Assembly (NCBI GenBank): GCA_017979445.1
Contig: CM030714.1
Coordinates: 4,898,001-4,962,000, forward strand
DNA: 64,000 bases
Direction of reading: 5' to 3'
DNA from: Akebia trifoliata
Taxonomy: Eukaryota > Streptophyta > Magnoliopsida > Ranunculales > Lardizabalaceae
Of the stretch, positions 1 through 12,400 are shown piece by piece (the stretch's first letter is position 1; every line of letters begins with the position of its first letter). The notes under the pieces are model-generated. The model was not told the origin of the DNA. It saw only the letters and a program-made list of their open reading frames with translations, and made no database searches. Both the position numbers and the translations under genes were made by a program.

Positions 1-450
1 GCCTAAGCTCGGTTATTGGAACCATTAAGGGAATTGAAACCAGTTTTAGAGGACTAGCTTTTACTAAAAAGTCTGTTGTAATGAAAATCTTGTGTTGATG
101 GTTCCAGTTTTTGTACCTTGATTTTGGTTTTATGTAGGATTTCAAATGTATTTAATCTTCATTTTGATTTGTTTAATTTGCATTCTATTTTTGGTATATA
201 TTTTGAGATCTCTGGTAGAGGCTCTGTGAGTCGACACTATAATTCCAATTTGAAGCTTATCCCAGTACTTCTCTCTCACAAATTTATTTTTCATGTGAAT
301 TGGCTTTATGTGGGTTTTTTTTTTCTCTGGAAAAATCTTAATATTCATAATAATTTCTAAGTTTCTTTAGAAAAAACTATCGTGTGCATTCCATGCTCTT
401 GTTTGTAAAACTTCCTAAAGTAGTATTTTTTATTTTATTTTTTTTGGCAG
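1..450 (+). other. Intron upstream of first visible SCYL2 exon
   Basis: This T-rich, AT-rich stretch ends in a polypyrimidine run and a consensus TTGGCAG acceptor at 444-450. No coding exon of the SCYL2 family is visible in it. The N-terminal part of the gene (about 130-140 residues in Arabidopsis relatives) must lie before the window. Short open frames here have no recognisable protein content. Confidence 0.7.
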
Positions 451-3400
451 GAAATGGGACTGTTGGAGGTCAAACATGGTTTGCTCCAGGTTGCAGAAAC
501 CTTGGACTTTCTCCATAACAATGCACAGCTCATTCATCGGGCTATCTCACCCGAGGTTACAGCTTCCTCATTTTATTCTATCTTTTTTTTACATTACTAT
601 AGATTTGTATATAATATTGGATCTGATGCCATGATGTTACACATATATCCTTTCAAAGAAGCTGTCAATCTATATTTTTATCTCTTTACTGGCTATAGGT
701 ACCATCATGATCATGGTTCAAAATATTGTTTCGTTTCATATGAAACATTTCGATTTCCAAGCATACTGAGACGAATCAAAACAACAGAGAAAACAAAATT
801 ATTAAGGGTATGTTTGATTGCACATGGAAAATAGGGTGGAAAATCAATTTCCATGGAAAATGACATTTTTCAAGTGTTTGATTGCACATGGAAATGGAAA
901 TTCATTTTCCACCCCATTCAAAAAGTCCACTAAATCATGGATTTCACTTTCCCACCCATATGGGTGGGAAAATGAAATCCACCCATATTTTCCATCCTCA
1001 ATTGTTCCCCACCACTACCACCACCACCATCACCATTACATTAACCTCACCGTCGTTGTCATCGTCGTCGTCACCGTCGCCGTCGGCTCCCTCTCCGACC
1101 ACCTTCTCTCTCTTCTTCTTGTTCTCCATCCCTCACCTCCTCCGCCATCACTACCACCACGTTCTCCCCCCATCTTCCTCACTTACCTATGTCGTCGCCG
1201 TCGCCACCGCCACCACCGCCACCGTCGTCGTCGTCGCCATCGTCACCGCCGCCACAATCGTCGTTGTCGCCGCCACCGTTGCCATCGCCGCCGCCACCAC
1301 CGTCGTCATCGTCAACACATCCTCCCCCCTCCCTCTTCCTCGTCATCTTCTTCTTCCTCTCCCCCTCCTCTCATCTTCTTCCTCCTTCTCTTCTTCTTCT
1401 TTTTTCTCATATTTTTCCATGATTTTATCCAAGTGAAATCAAACAATGAAATTTGATTTTCCAACCCTACCTATTTTCCACAACTAATTTTCCATGGATT
1501 TCAAATTCCATGGAAAGTGACTTTCCATGCAATCAAACATACCCTAAGTGTTTCAGTGATTTCTCTGTGAAATCAAAGAAGAAGATGGAAAGGGGGAGGG
1601 AAGAAGAAGAAAGAAGAGAGAGAGATTTCGGGCAGCCCAAGAGTTGCAGAGAGGGAGGTAGGGAGGGAGGAGGGAGGCTAGAGTCATGCCGGATTCTTCT
1701 CGACGTTCGAGCTTCAAGCTACCTCCTTCTTCTGTGTTTTTTTTTTTTCCTTTGACCAGAGTCTTCTTTTAAACCCTAAAATTAATGTGTCGAATGTTTC
1801 GGTGTTGTTTCGGTTTTTGAAAAAACCGAAACATAGGATCGAAACGAGATTTTAGACCATGATCATGATTACTAAGAAATCTCATGCAATACGGGCAATG
1901 TATTCCATCAGGTCGTATTTGTAATGGGTGAATTGATATGGGAACTAGATGGGTTTGAGTAGAAAGAGAGGTCCTCTTTTTCAAGCGTGGCACTTATTGT
2001 GTCAAGTGCTCAATTTTATGCATGGGCAGATCTTTTTACTATACAAGATGGAAATACCTTCTTTTGCGTTTCTTCCCAGATTATTGGTGGTTGTATTCAT
2101 TAAGTAACTTGAAACTACAGATATTTTTAACAATCATTTGCTATTCATTTGGTGTCCCATGGCATTGACCCTTCTTGGTCAAAGGTTCGTAGTTTATATT
2201 TATTGATAATCAGATCTTTCTGCTGCAGACTGTCTATATTACTTCCAGTGGAGCTTGGAAGCTTGGTGGATTTGGTTTTGCGATTTCTGCAGATCAAACC
2301 TCTGGTGGTCTGAGTAGTGTGCAGCCGTTCCATTATATGGTGAGGGAAATAGAAAAGAAGCATTCCTCCATTTATTTATTTCTGTGTCTTTCTTTGCTTT
2401 TCTTTGTTCATTTTATGTGTGCTGAAAGCAGCAAAAGGAAGCTTTTGGGAGTTGTTTCTTTTTGATCACTAAGATGAATTAACCACTATTTTCATCTTCG
2501 TTTTGCAATGTTTCCAAAAAAAATTTCTTTGTTTTTTAATGCTCATCCCCCCATTGTTATTTTCCATCTATTGTAGAAATAGAAAACCAAAAGATCAGTT
2601 GCTTCCTTTTACTTGAGGGCTCCTTATTTTGGTTCGATGCTGATATTTGAACTTGTTTTCCAGTTTCATTGCATTCTGTCTTTATTAAACAACTTTCTTT
2701 GGTATTCCATCTTAATGATTGCTATTTATCTTATTGGAGTTTCAAACCAACATTCATTTGGTACGTTTTGTTTTTCCCAAAATACTTGCATCCTTCTTTG
2801 TTGATCGGTGCTGTATAAGCATAACAATGGCGTGATTGATTCAGGAACTTAGATGGAATGGATGGATCAACCGCTTGTTTGATTTGACAGAACTTTGTGT
2901 TTCCTGCTCTAGATATGCTGTTCTAGACTCTTAAATTGAAAACCTGGGCCAAACTTGAGCTTGAGTGGGAAATGTGTACAGGTCTACTGGAAACTTGGTT
3001 CAGTTTTTATCGTTTTCTTTGTATCTTTAGTTTAGAAAGATTAGTGACAAAGAAAAATGTGATAGCAATCTTGAAAATTAAACCAAGATTTCTAAAGAAT
3101 ATTTTGGATTCTTTCTTAACGAAATGGAGTGTCGTAGTGGTCGTTGGTTTTGATTTTTTGTAGAGGAATATTATTTGTTCTAATTTCTATGTGGCACTAC
3201 AGTTGCGGCGTTGTCTTTAAGCTCTTCCCTGGTTGAACATTTCATATAAAACATTATGAATTTGATTGTTTTTCCAGTTTCGTTAACATTTTGAAGTTCA
3301 TAACATTTTTCTTTACCCTTTTCACCTTCCAACATATCAAACATTTGATTCCTGACTTTATCTGAGGGTCACAACCTACAACTTCTCTTTTGGTTAATTG

Positions 3401-6400
3401 CTTCAGGATATATGACTACACTCCTCTGTTTTAGCATCCCATTCATCTCTGGTTACTTTGATTAAAGGTGCATTGCGTCTCCCTCATCCCTTGGTTACTC
3501 TTGTTACATTATCATTAGCTAGTAAGGAAAGGAGACAAGTAAAAAATACAGGAAAACTTTTTCCAGTCCCATTGCGAATGCAGTCCCACTTAAAAGAAAA
3601 ATTATCAAAGGACTACTACATTCCTGACAAGGCTCGGATCACTTAGAAAACAAGAACTTTGGTATTGATGATGCTGTGAACTTCTTTCTACTTGCCATTG
3701 AAAACTCTTATGTTAATTTCAGTCCAATGCCCCACATGATTAGAAAAGGAAGAAGCCTCCAGATGAGCTGTTCCTTGGAAGTGAAGGCTTTGGTGTTCCA
3801 ACTACTTATAAGCTCTAAGAATTAGGCAGAATGCAATAAATCCCTAACTGAGAAAAGTAAGTCTCCCTACTAGATCTAGCAAGCGCACAGTGCAGAGAAA
3901 TATGGTTAACAGCTTCACTATTGGCTGTGTGCATGGATAAAAAATCAATAATAATCTTTTGCAGTGAATAAGATGAACTACAGTCAAGTCAGTACTTTAT
4001 CCGAATTCTGGTCTAAACAGGAAGTGCCAATTTTGATGGAACACTGGAATTCCAAGTAAAAGCAGCAGTAAAGTAATTTCTAGGAAAAGAAACCCAAAGC
4101 TGATTAAAAGGTTAGAAATCTTTCCACAGCTGCTGATCATTATCCAATGGGGAGAAGAGTTGCGAAATTACCCGATTCAGATGATTAGCAACTCCAATAA
4201 AATGTTTCAATTATTGATGTTGCTTCTGAAAATAATTTCTGACAAATCCCCATCTAGAAACGTGAAATCCTTGAACGAGCAATTTTTACTGCCTTACATG
4301 GAATTTGAAGCTGGGCAATTGCCCATGAGTGGAAAATCACTGCAGCAAAGCTCCTCATAGAAATGGACCCTATCCCCACATGATATCAACCCTTTTACAA
4401 ATTCAGCAAAAAGATTAATAGTACCTCTTTAAATGCTATGACAGATCAGCTGGATCTCCCAGCCAAAATTCTTGGGGCCATAAACAGGTAAGTCTCCAGA
4501 AGGCAGCTATGATTTCTTTATCGAGGGTACTGGTATTTATCTTTCAATTTTTTATTATTTTTTTGTGTACGTCTATCTTTGTATTTCTGTACGGTTTTAC
4601 ATATTGCTGGAAGTGATTGGAGTTTGTTGCAATCCATTTAGATATGATTATATTTTTGGTGGTGGTTATAGATTGCGATATTCAAATTTATACAATTTCT
4701 GTGCTAAATATGCTTTTCTTATGGCTTTATATTTTTGGAGTATCCATTATTTTGTTAAGTTAATTATGTAATGTTACTTGTAGCGTAGCTGAATCTAAAT
4801 TATCTGCAACCAATAAATTTCATTTAGTTATTGGTTTCCAATTTGTTTTTGAACATGGCAGGAATATGATGTTGAAGATTCTGTATTACCACTTCAACCA
4901 TCTCTCAATTATACTGCACCGGAAATGGTCCGAAGCAAAACTTTCACAGCTGGATGTGCATCTGACATTTTCAGTTTTGGATGCCTTGCCTTCCACTTAA
5001 TTACTCGCAAACCTCTTTTGGACTGTCACAATAATGTCAAGATGGTACTCTTCTGATGTAAACTTGTGGTTCTTTAGTAAAATTTTAATCTTTGTATACT
5101 TTAGTGTATTGGCAACAACCGGAAGCAGTAATGGTTTTGATATGGATTTTTAGGACTTACATGTGGCTAACAAGGTTGTGGGGCTTCTTGTTTTTTGGTG
5201 GTTACACAATAAGTGCATGCATAGGCATAACATTTTTAAGTAGGTATGACATTGATATCATCATGTATACTTTATGGTTATTCGTTGACATGAATTTGGA
5301 GCTTTCATTTATGCAGCTGGTGCGATATTGCTGTGACGATTGTGTATTTAAAACTGGGTGTAAGTTACATATACACTAAGAAAATGGAGATGATCTCTAA
5401 TCCAAAGGGGACTCCATTTTCTGATAATTTTCTGCATCGGACCCTCATCAAAACTCTTTTCAAAACAAGTCTTGATTTATTCAAGTATTTCTGTTAGTTG
5501 TATCATTGTATGACATTTAATTTACTCTCTATTGTATTCTTAAAATGGACTAGAGTATTTGGAAGGTTTGTTCAATGTTTGGTTCACTATATGGAAATAC
5601 GGAATAAGTTGAATGGATTTGTTGGGGATCATGTGTTTGACATGTATCATTGTGACATCATATTTTTCGGTTTCTATGTTACATGCCCTTGAATAGTAGA
5701 ATTTTTGCAATCACATAAGAGTTAGAAATAATGCTTTGGATTAGCGTAGAAGGGAAGAATCATTTTGTTGCAAAAAATCCATATATTGATTATTGAATAA
5801 CAATTACACGTAAATATGAAGTATTTAACATGGATATAAACCATTGGTGTGGAAACAACAATTATGCTTAAAATCGAAGTATTTAATACAGATAAGAACC
5901 ATTTTGTATTATTTGGGGGTAACACAAAATGATAGACTAAATTTTCAACCGTTTTTCCAATAAAAGATCCATGAATTCTTTCCTGTGAAAATTGTAGTTT
6001 CTATCTAGTCCCATTTATATTTTTTCCTTTCCTATGTACTTTCTTTCAAATAATAATCTGTTCCATTTTTGTTTTTGTTTTTGTTTTTGGGTCTTTCCAG
6101 TACATGAATAATTTGACTTACGTGTCACATGAGACATTTTCAAGCATACCTCCAGAGTTAGTTCATGACTTGCAAAGGATGCTTTCAGTGAATGAGGCTT
6201 CTAGACCGAGTGCCTTGGATTTTACAGGTAATTATTTGTACTTTATCCACCACAAAGAACCTTTGATATATTCGACATTTTCTTTTCTTACACCGTTGAT
6301 GTTTTACATTGGCAAGTTGCTTCTCTTTGTTTTGGGTTGGTCTGCTTGACCCCCCTTGTTTTCCTTCTCTTAATAAAATTATCTTTATCGATAAATAAAT

Positions 6401-9400
6401 AAAAAGTTTTACATTGGCAATTTCCATATCCTTTTGAGCGATGACTTTGTCCATGGAGTTTCTCAATGTATATGAGGTCCATATTTCAACTTAGGTTATT
6501 GGGCCTTGCTTTTTGTTATGGATGCTTATTCTGATCAAACATAGGCACTTGGGAAGGACCATTGATCAATTACTCATTGGAAATTTGCTACACAGAACAT
6601 TTAAAAAAACAAATTCATTTCATTTGGAAGAAAGAATAAAACGTCAAATTTAGGCAATCAACTTAGTTGAATTTAGCCCTCATTGTGAAGTTTCAACATG
6701 CTGAATTATACGGTGCACACGTCATGTTTTATAAAAGGACATTAAGGTGACCATCCGGTAAATTATAAGGGAAGTTTGGCACTGTCATGGCTGAGGGCGA
6801 AGCCAGCTAAGGACAAGTGGGGCTATAGCCCCCACTGAACCTTTTGTTTTTAAAAACAACTCGTGATTTAGCCCCCCTTGTATTGCTCCATATTAAATAT
6901 AGCCCCCGTGTTTTTCAAAGTCACTGACATGCATCCATCCCTGGCAAGGCAGACCCATCACCCACGTGTGCACTGAATTAATTTAGAGATACCCTCTGTT
7001 AATTAAAGGGCTGACATTTCTGCTTTGAAACGGTGAACCCAAAAATGACTTAGGCTAATCTCACTAACTTAGTAAGATTTAAAATCTTTCTAAGAGGCAT
7101 TATACCCGCATCGATTACTAAATTGCCAATCCAACACCACAACGTTGTAGATTTCATAGAAAAACTCAAATTCAAAAAAGAAAATTTTAAAAGAAAGACT
7201 TTTTGGTGCTTGATCAAAGGTGTTGAAAATGGACGGCTGTGGAACTCCTGAATTTAAAATTAAAATTAAAATTACAATAACTGTTTTTTTCAAAGTTCTT
7301 AGTATTTTTTGCTCTACAACCCCGTGGCATAGATCATGTTTTCGGACGCCGCAAGGTAATGTGGTCAAGAAACTTTTCTTACTTAATAAAGAAATTGTTA
7401 TCTTCAAAAATGTGGAAAAGCCTTCTTTTCTATGTGACACATTTTTTTTGTGTATTTTCAAAATAATTTCCTTTCTAAGTGACATTTTTTATGTGTGTGT
7501 GTGTTTTCAAAATAATGACATGAACTTCAACGGTGGATAATGACATTTTTATTGTTAGCGCTTAGCTCCCAGTGACTAAAAATCCTGGCTTCGCCCTTGG
7601 TCATGGCTGTACTCTTGGCACTCTATTTATTTTGTGAAATATTTATATTTCCAGGCTGATCAAAATAGACATTGAAACTGAAATTTAGTACCTTGCACAC
7701 CATCCAAAGGGACATGATCAAGTGTGGTCAGGATTTTCATATCGAATATCATTCGTGGGAGATCTGCTCATATACTTTACTCACTAAATGGTGGTTTCAC
7801 TGACTGCACATGTACAACTTATACATCTAGTGCTATGATACACTGCTTTAAACGTTTTCCTTAAGTTCCTTCACTTGAAAAATGCAATCTTGGTTGTTGG
7901 CTGAGATACTATTTTTGACTTTCATGTTTGCAAGCATCCTTGCACAAACTATTACCTTGGCCCTTGTCATTCTTTATAGAACCTACGCAAACCAATAATA
8001 TCAAATTGTTAGAACTTCACAAAATTTCTGATGTCACAATTCATTTTTCAATGTGGTCTGTCAAGAATAAAACATGTATTTTTTTTAAGAGTATAATATA
8101 TTGAAGAGAGGGTAAAAAATACCAGGAGGCCGAGAAAGAATAAAACATGTATTCTTGCTGCAATTGTTTGTAAATGTGTTTAGATCAGCTTATTATTAGT
8201 GGAAAATTGTTCATTCCTTGCACTTTTCTTGACATTTCATTTGTTTAATATTGAATAAGATTCTCCGTTTCACGTTTTTGTTTTATTTCATTTTTCAGGG
8301 TCTCCATTTTTCCGGGATGATACTAGGTTGCGTGCTCTTCGCTTCCTGGATCACATGCTTGTATGCTTTGTCATTTTTGCTAAGTTGTTACATGCTTTTG
8401 AAATAGAGATGGCCTAGAGTACTTTGATTGAATCTAGTAATATTTACAAGAAAAAGGTTGTAGGAATATAACTTTTGAAACTAAGAATATTATTTGCTTG
8501 CAGGAAAGGGATAATATGCAGAAATCTGAGTTTCTGAAAGCATTGTCAGATATGTGGAAAGATTTTGATTCCCGTGTATTGCGGTATAAGGTTTGAACTG
8601 TTTCTTGTCCCATTGGTATTTTGTCCATTTATACCCTTTGTTATGATTTGTTGATGTGCTGAGTTTTCAAACTGTAAACATTGCTGTATATGTGTAGAAA
8701 ATGTTAATTAATGAGTAATCCTTTCTATACTTTTGAACATGGCTTCACTTTCTTTGCAAGTATTTTAGCTGAAAAAAGAAAAAATAAATCCATTTGTTAT
8801 AAGATCTCATCTTAACTACATATTTTACTGTTTTTAACAAACATATAAGTTGGTATGGTTCTGTGTTGCTTAGTTGAGAACCTCTTGGTTTCAAAGTTAT
8901 TTTCTTTGAGTAATGATCTCAATTATTAGGCTTACGTGGTGGTTTACATTACTAGGGTACAAGATAGACACAGGCAGGGTACATCATGAAGGGTAGTGAC
9001 GTGCAAAATTGGCTGTGAATTGTGCCATACTGCCATACTTAATGCACTATTTGTATCTCTTCACTTGGATGTAGGAACTTTTTAAAAATCAGTTGCTTTC
9101 TTTTATTACATCTGAAGCACATGAAATTAATAGCCGTCTCATTGGAATGTGGAATGTTTTCATGATATGAATCCATGCAGGTACTTCCACCCCTTTGTGC
9201 AGAGCTTCGAAATATTGTTATGCAACCAATGATTTTGCCCATGGTTCTCACAATAGCAGAGTCTCAGGTACTACATGAATCCTCACGTTTAAGCTTCAAC
9301 CATATATGTGTTGTTTACCGATCCAGTTAGTTCAAACTTCAAAATGTGGTGGGAAAGTAATGTTCTAAACATTTGGTAAACATTAGGGCTGAGAAAGAAT

Positions 9401-12400
9401 AAATATTTAAATATTCATATTCTTAAAATAGCATGGTTATCTAAAAGTTGCCAGTCAGCAGTTGTATAGTGTTAACCACATGGTTCTTTGGTTGAAGTTG
9501 GACCATTGAATTTATATGCAAACAAAAGTATAGAGTTGCTTAATCTTCTGTAAAATTATATAAGCTGCATTATATGTAAGGATGCATGGGCTTATTGGCT
9601 TAACAAATTAAATAAAATGAATGAAATAGCAATCTCAAATCCTCTGACTTTGCCCTCCCTGAATTTCATGATGAAAAACAAGCCCTAAAGACTAAAAAGT
9701 GCCTTGAGTGGCATATGTGTCCAATTTCCTGCAGTCATTAGGCCTTCCATTACTTCGTGTTTTCGTTTACATTTTTCTTTGATAAACAAAGCATGTAATT
9801 GAAAAAAAAAAAAAACATATATTAGGGGAGGAAAAGTTATTGATGTTTTTTTTTTTTGGAGGTATATTGACCTCTGGGGAAAGGAAAACGATAGTATTAT
9901 GGGAAGTTTTCAATCCATTGTAGAAATACTAAGGAGTGATTGAAATGCGGAGAAATTTTCATTGAAACTTAAGGAATATGAATGTACATGCTTAAGCCAT
10001 CATATGCTTGTTCTTGACCAAAATAGTTCTTGTTTATACATGAAAGTGATAATCATACTATTTTAAGTGCATAAGGAAATTACAGATGCCCTACAACTAC
10101 ATAAACTAATGTTTCCCCATTCCCTTACAACCTGGCACTTGATATGCTGCCACGTCTCATAATATTCAACCATGCTCAACCTGTCTTACATTATTCTATA
10201 GTCTATTAGATATTGTGTACTGTACAGACTGTAACTATTATGTTGACCGAGATTAATGCACCTTTTGCTTAAGCAATATCATTGCTTAGTATTATTTTAA
10301 GAGGTTTAAGTAATTTTTTTTTTGTTGTGTTTTAGGCATAATTAATGTAGAAGTTATTAAAAGGGTAAATGAATTGGTAGAATAGCTATATCACTTCTGT
10401 TTTTCCCAAGGGTATTATAGCTAAACTTCATAACAATTTTATATTTAATATAACTTAAATTATTTATTATGGGAGATGGGAGAGATTTCCAATGGTAGCA
10501 CCAATTATGTTTCCTTGGACCTTTTATGTTCATTGATCAATCCAGTGCATCCATGGATTCATGATTGGATATCACACCATGATGCTTTTAACATTTATTT
10601 ATCTTATTGTAGGATAAAAATGATTTTGAACTATCAACACTACCAGCACTAGTTCCTGTCTTGACTACTGCTTCAGGCGAGACACTGTTGCTTCTTGTGA
10701 AGCATGCAGAGCTCATTATAAACAAGGTGAATAGAATAGTTTTTTTGTTTTTGTTTTTTTTTTAACTATTTATGGTAGATAACATGATGCTGCTTTTGAT
10801 AGTGGAATTATTCCCAATATTACCTTTGAATAAATAATCCTAAGATATGTTCCAACAATTTATTTCTTCCTTCCGTTTTCCTTTTCTTGGAAAAAAAGTT
10901 GACACAAATTCTGTATATATGTTCAGTTCAATGTTCCACATACCTCTATGTCCATTTATTTTATCAAAAAAATCTTATATGTTCTCAAAATGCAGACTGG
11001 TCAGGAGCACTTGATATCACACGTCCTTCCCTTGCTTGTTCGATGTTATGATGATAATGATGTTCGCATACAAGAAGAAGTTTTGAGAAGAACAGTCTCC
11101 CTTGCAAAACAACTTGATGTTCAGGTGGTTCCCCCCCTCATAGCCGTGGATTTTTTACAGCAGTAATTTGTCAATAATTTCTTATTGCAATTGGTCACTG
11201 AATCAGCTAACATATTTCAAATTCTACTTAACAGTTGAAAAAAGGACATGTGAACTTTACTGAATAAAAATGCATTGATATTTCATAATTTATGTTTGCC
11301 TGGTGTATAACTTTACTGAACTGCTAGATTCATTTGAACTTTTACACCATATGTACATGTATTCTGGAATTAATTTTAGTTTCAGTGTCATCAAATGTGA
11401 TAATCCTTTAGGGGAAAGTTCCCTTACTCTCGTTTGGATCCATTCCAGCAGTGGGTAACCACACGGAGCTTCAACAATGGGAGAAAGATCTAGAAATCTC
11501 TTCAGTAACAGATTGAAGAACTGATTGATAGAAATAATCGGAGGAAATTCTTATAGAGTAAAGACTTCTCAGGCGGATAGACTAATCTTCAACTTCTAAA
11601 AGTAATGAAGGATAGCCTTTTGGGTCCTTTAGAGAGGGAGAGTGAATTGTTGGAGACTATTCACTGGGTGAAAGGAGAAGGATGAAGTCCTATAATGACC
11701 GTAGAACTGAAGATCGTTGCTAACATTCACCCGATTTAATTTGAATTTTTTGGTTAATAAGCATGTTTAAATGATGTTTATACTGGTTTAAAAGCGTTTA
11801 AATGGAGTTGTTAAATTGTTACGAAATAGTTGCAATTCAAGCGATTTGATTTGCATTAGATTTTCCACTTATTAGTGTAAATATTGTCTTCGTGGATAGA
11901 CTATTCTATGCTGTGAGAGTTCATAACTGTGCAACATTTTGTTCCATGCATATTCATTTGTATAAGAATGATAATCTCACAACATGATTACATTAATAGA
12001 TATAGAATTATATATATACTTCTATAAAATAATACTAATGGAAGGTTAAGCTGGATTTATATTATTCATGCTCCGGAGTGTTTGATATCTGTCATGCATG
12101 TCTAAAATTGAACACCAAAATCAGTTATTATCCAGGGAACACTTTATTGCTAAGATTTTCCTTTATCTAGGTCTTCTTAATGAGATTATTGTGATCTTAT
12201 CTTTCATTTTTCACTATTTTTCTTTTCTTTTCTTTTCTTTTCTTTTTCTTTTTCTTTTTCAGTTGGTAAAACAAGCAATTCTGCCTCGTGTTCATGGTTT
12301 GGCGCTTAAGACAACAGTGGCTGCGGTATGTAGGTCTTTGTTATTCTGCATTAATGTTATACAAAACATTAATCTTTTTGAAGATTGGTTACTTTTTTCT

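Larger units (their letters stand above)
712..1861. mobile_element. hAT-like MITE in SCYL2 intron 1, interrupted by another MITE
   Basis: The element is flanked by a perfect 8-bp direct repeat ATCATGAT (704-711 and 1862-1869). It starts CATGGTTCAAAAT and ends in the near inverted complement (ATTTTAGACCATG). The 8-bp duplication suggests a hAT-type insertion. The interior carries purine-rich GAA/GGGA tracts (1560-1680) and no transposase frame. A relative with the same ends lies at 54466-54947. The unit is split by the Harbinger-like insertion at 806-1544, so the host element was about 410 bp. Confidence 0.75.

Noticed and set aside
818..1456. Open frames of 212, 184 and 77 residues on the + strand near the start of the window
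   Set aside because: All lie in the CNN triplet array of a MITE. They overlap in three frames and have simple-sequence composition, so they are not genes.
6104..6349. 81-residue open frame starting at SCYL2 exon 4
   Set aside because: It reads through the GTAATT donor at 6228. Only the 6101-6227 part is exon.
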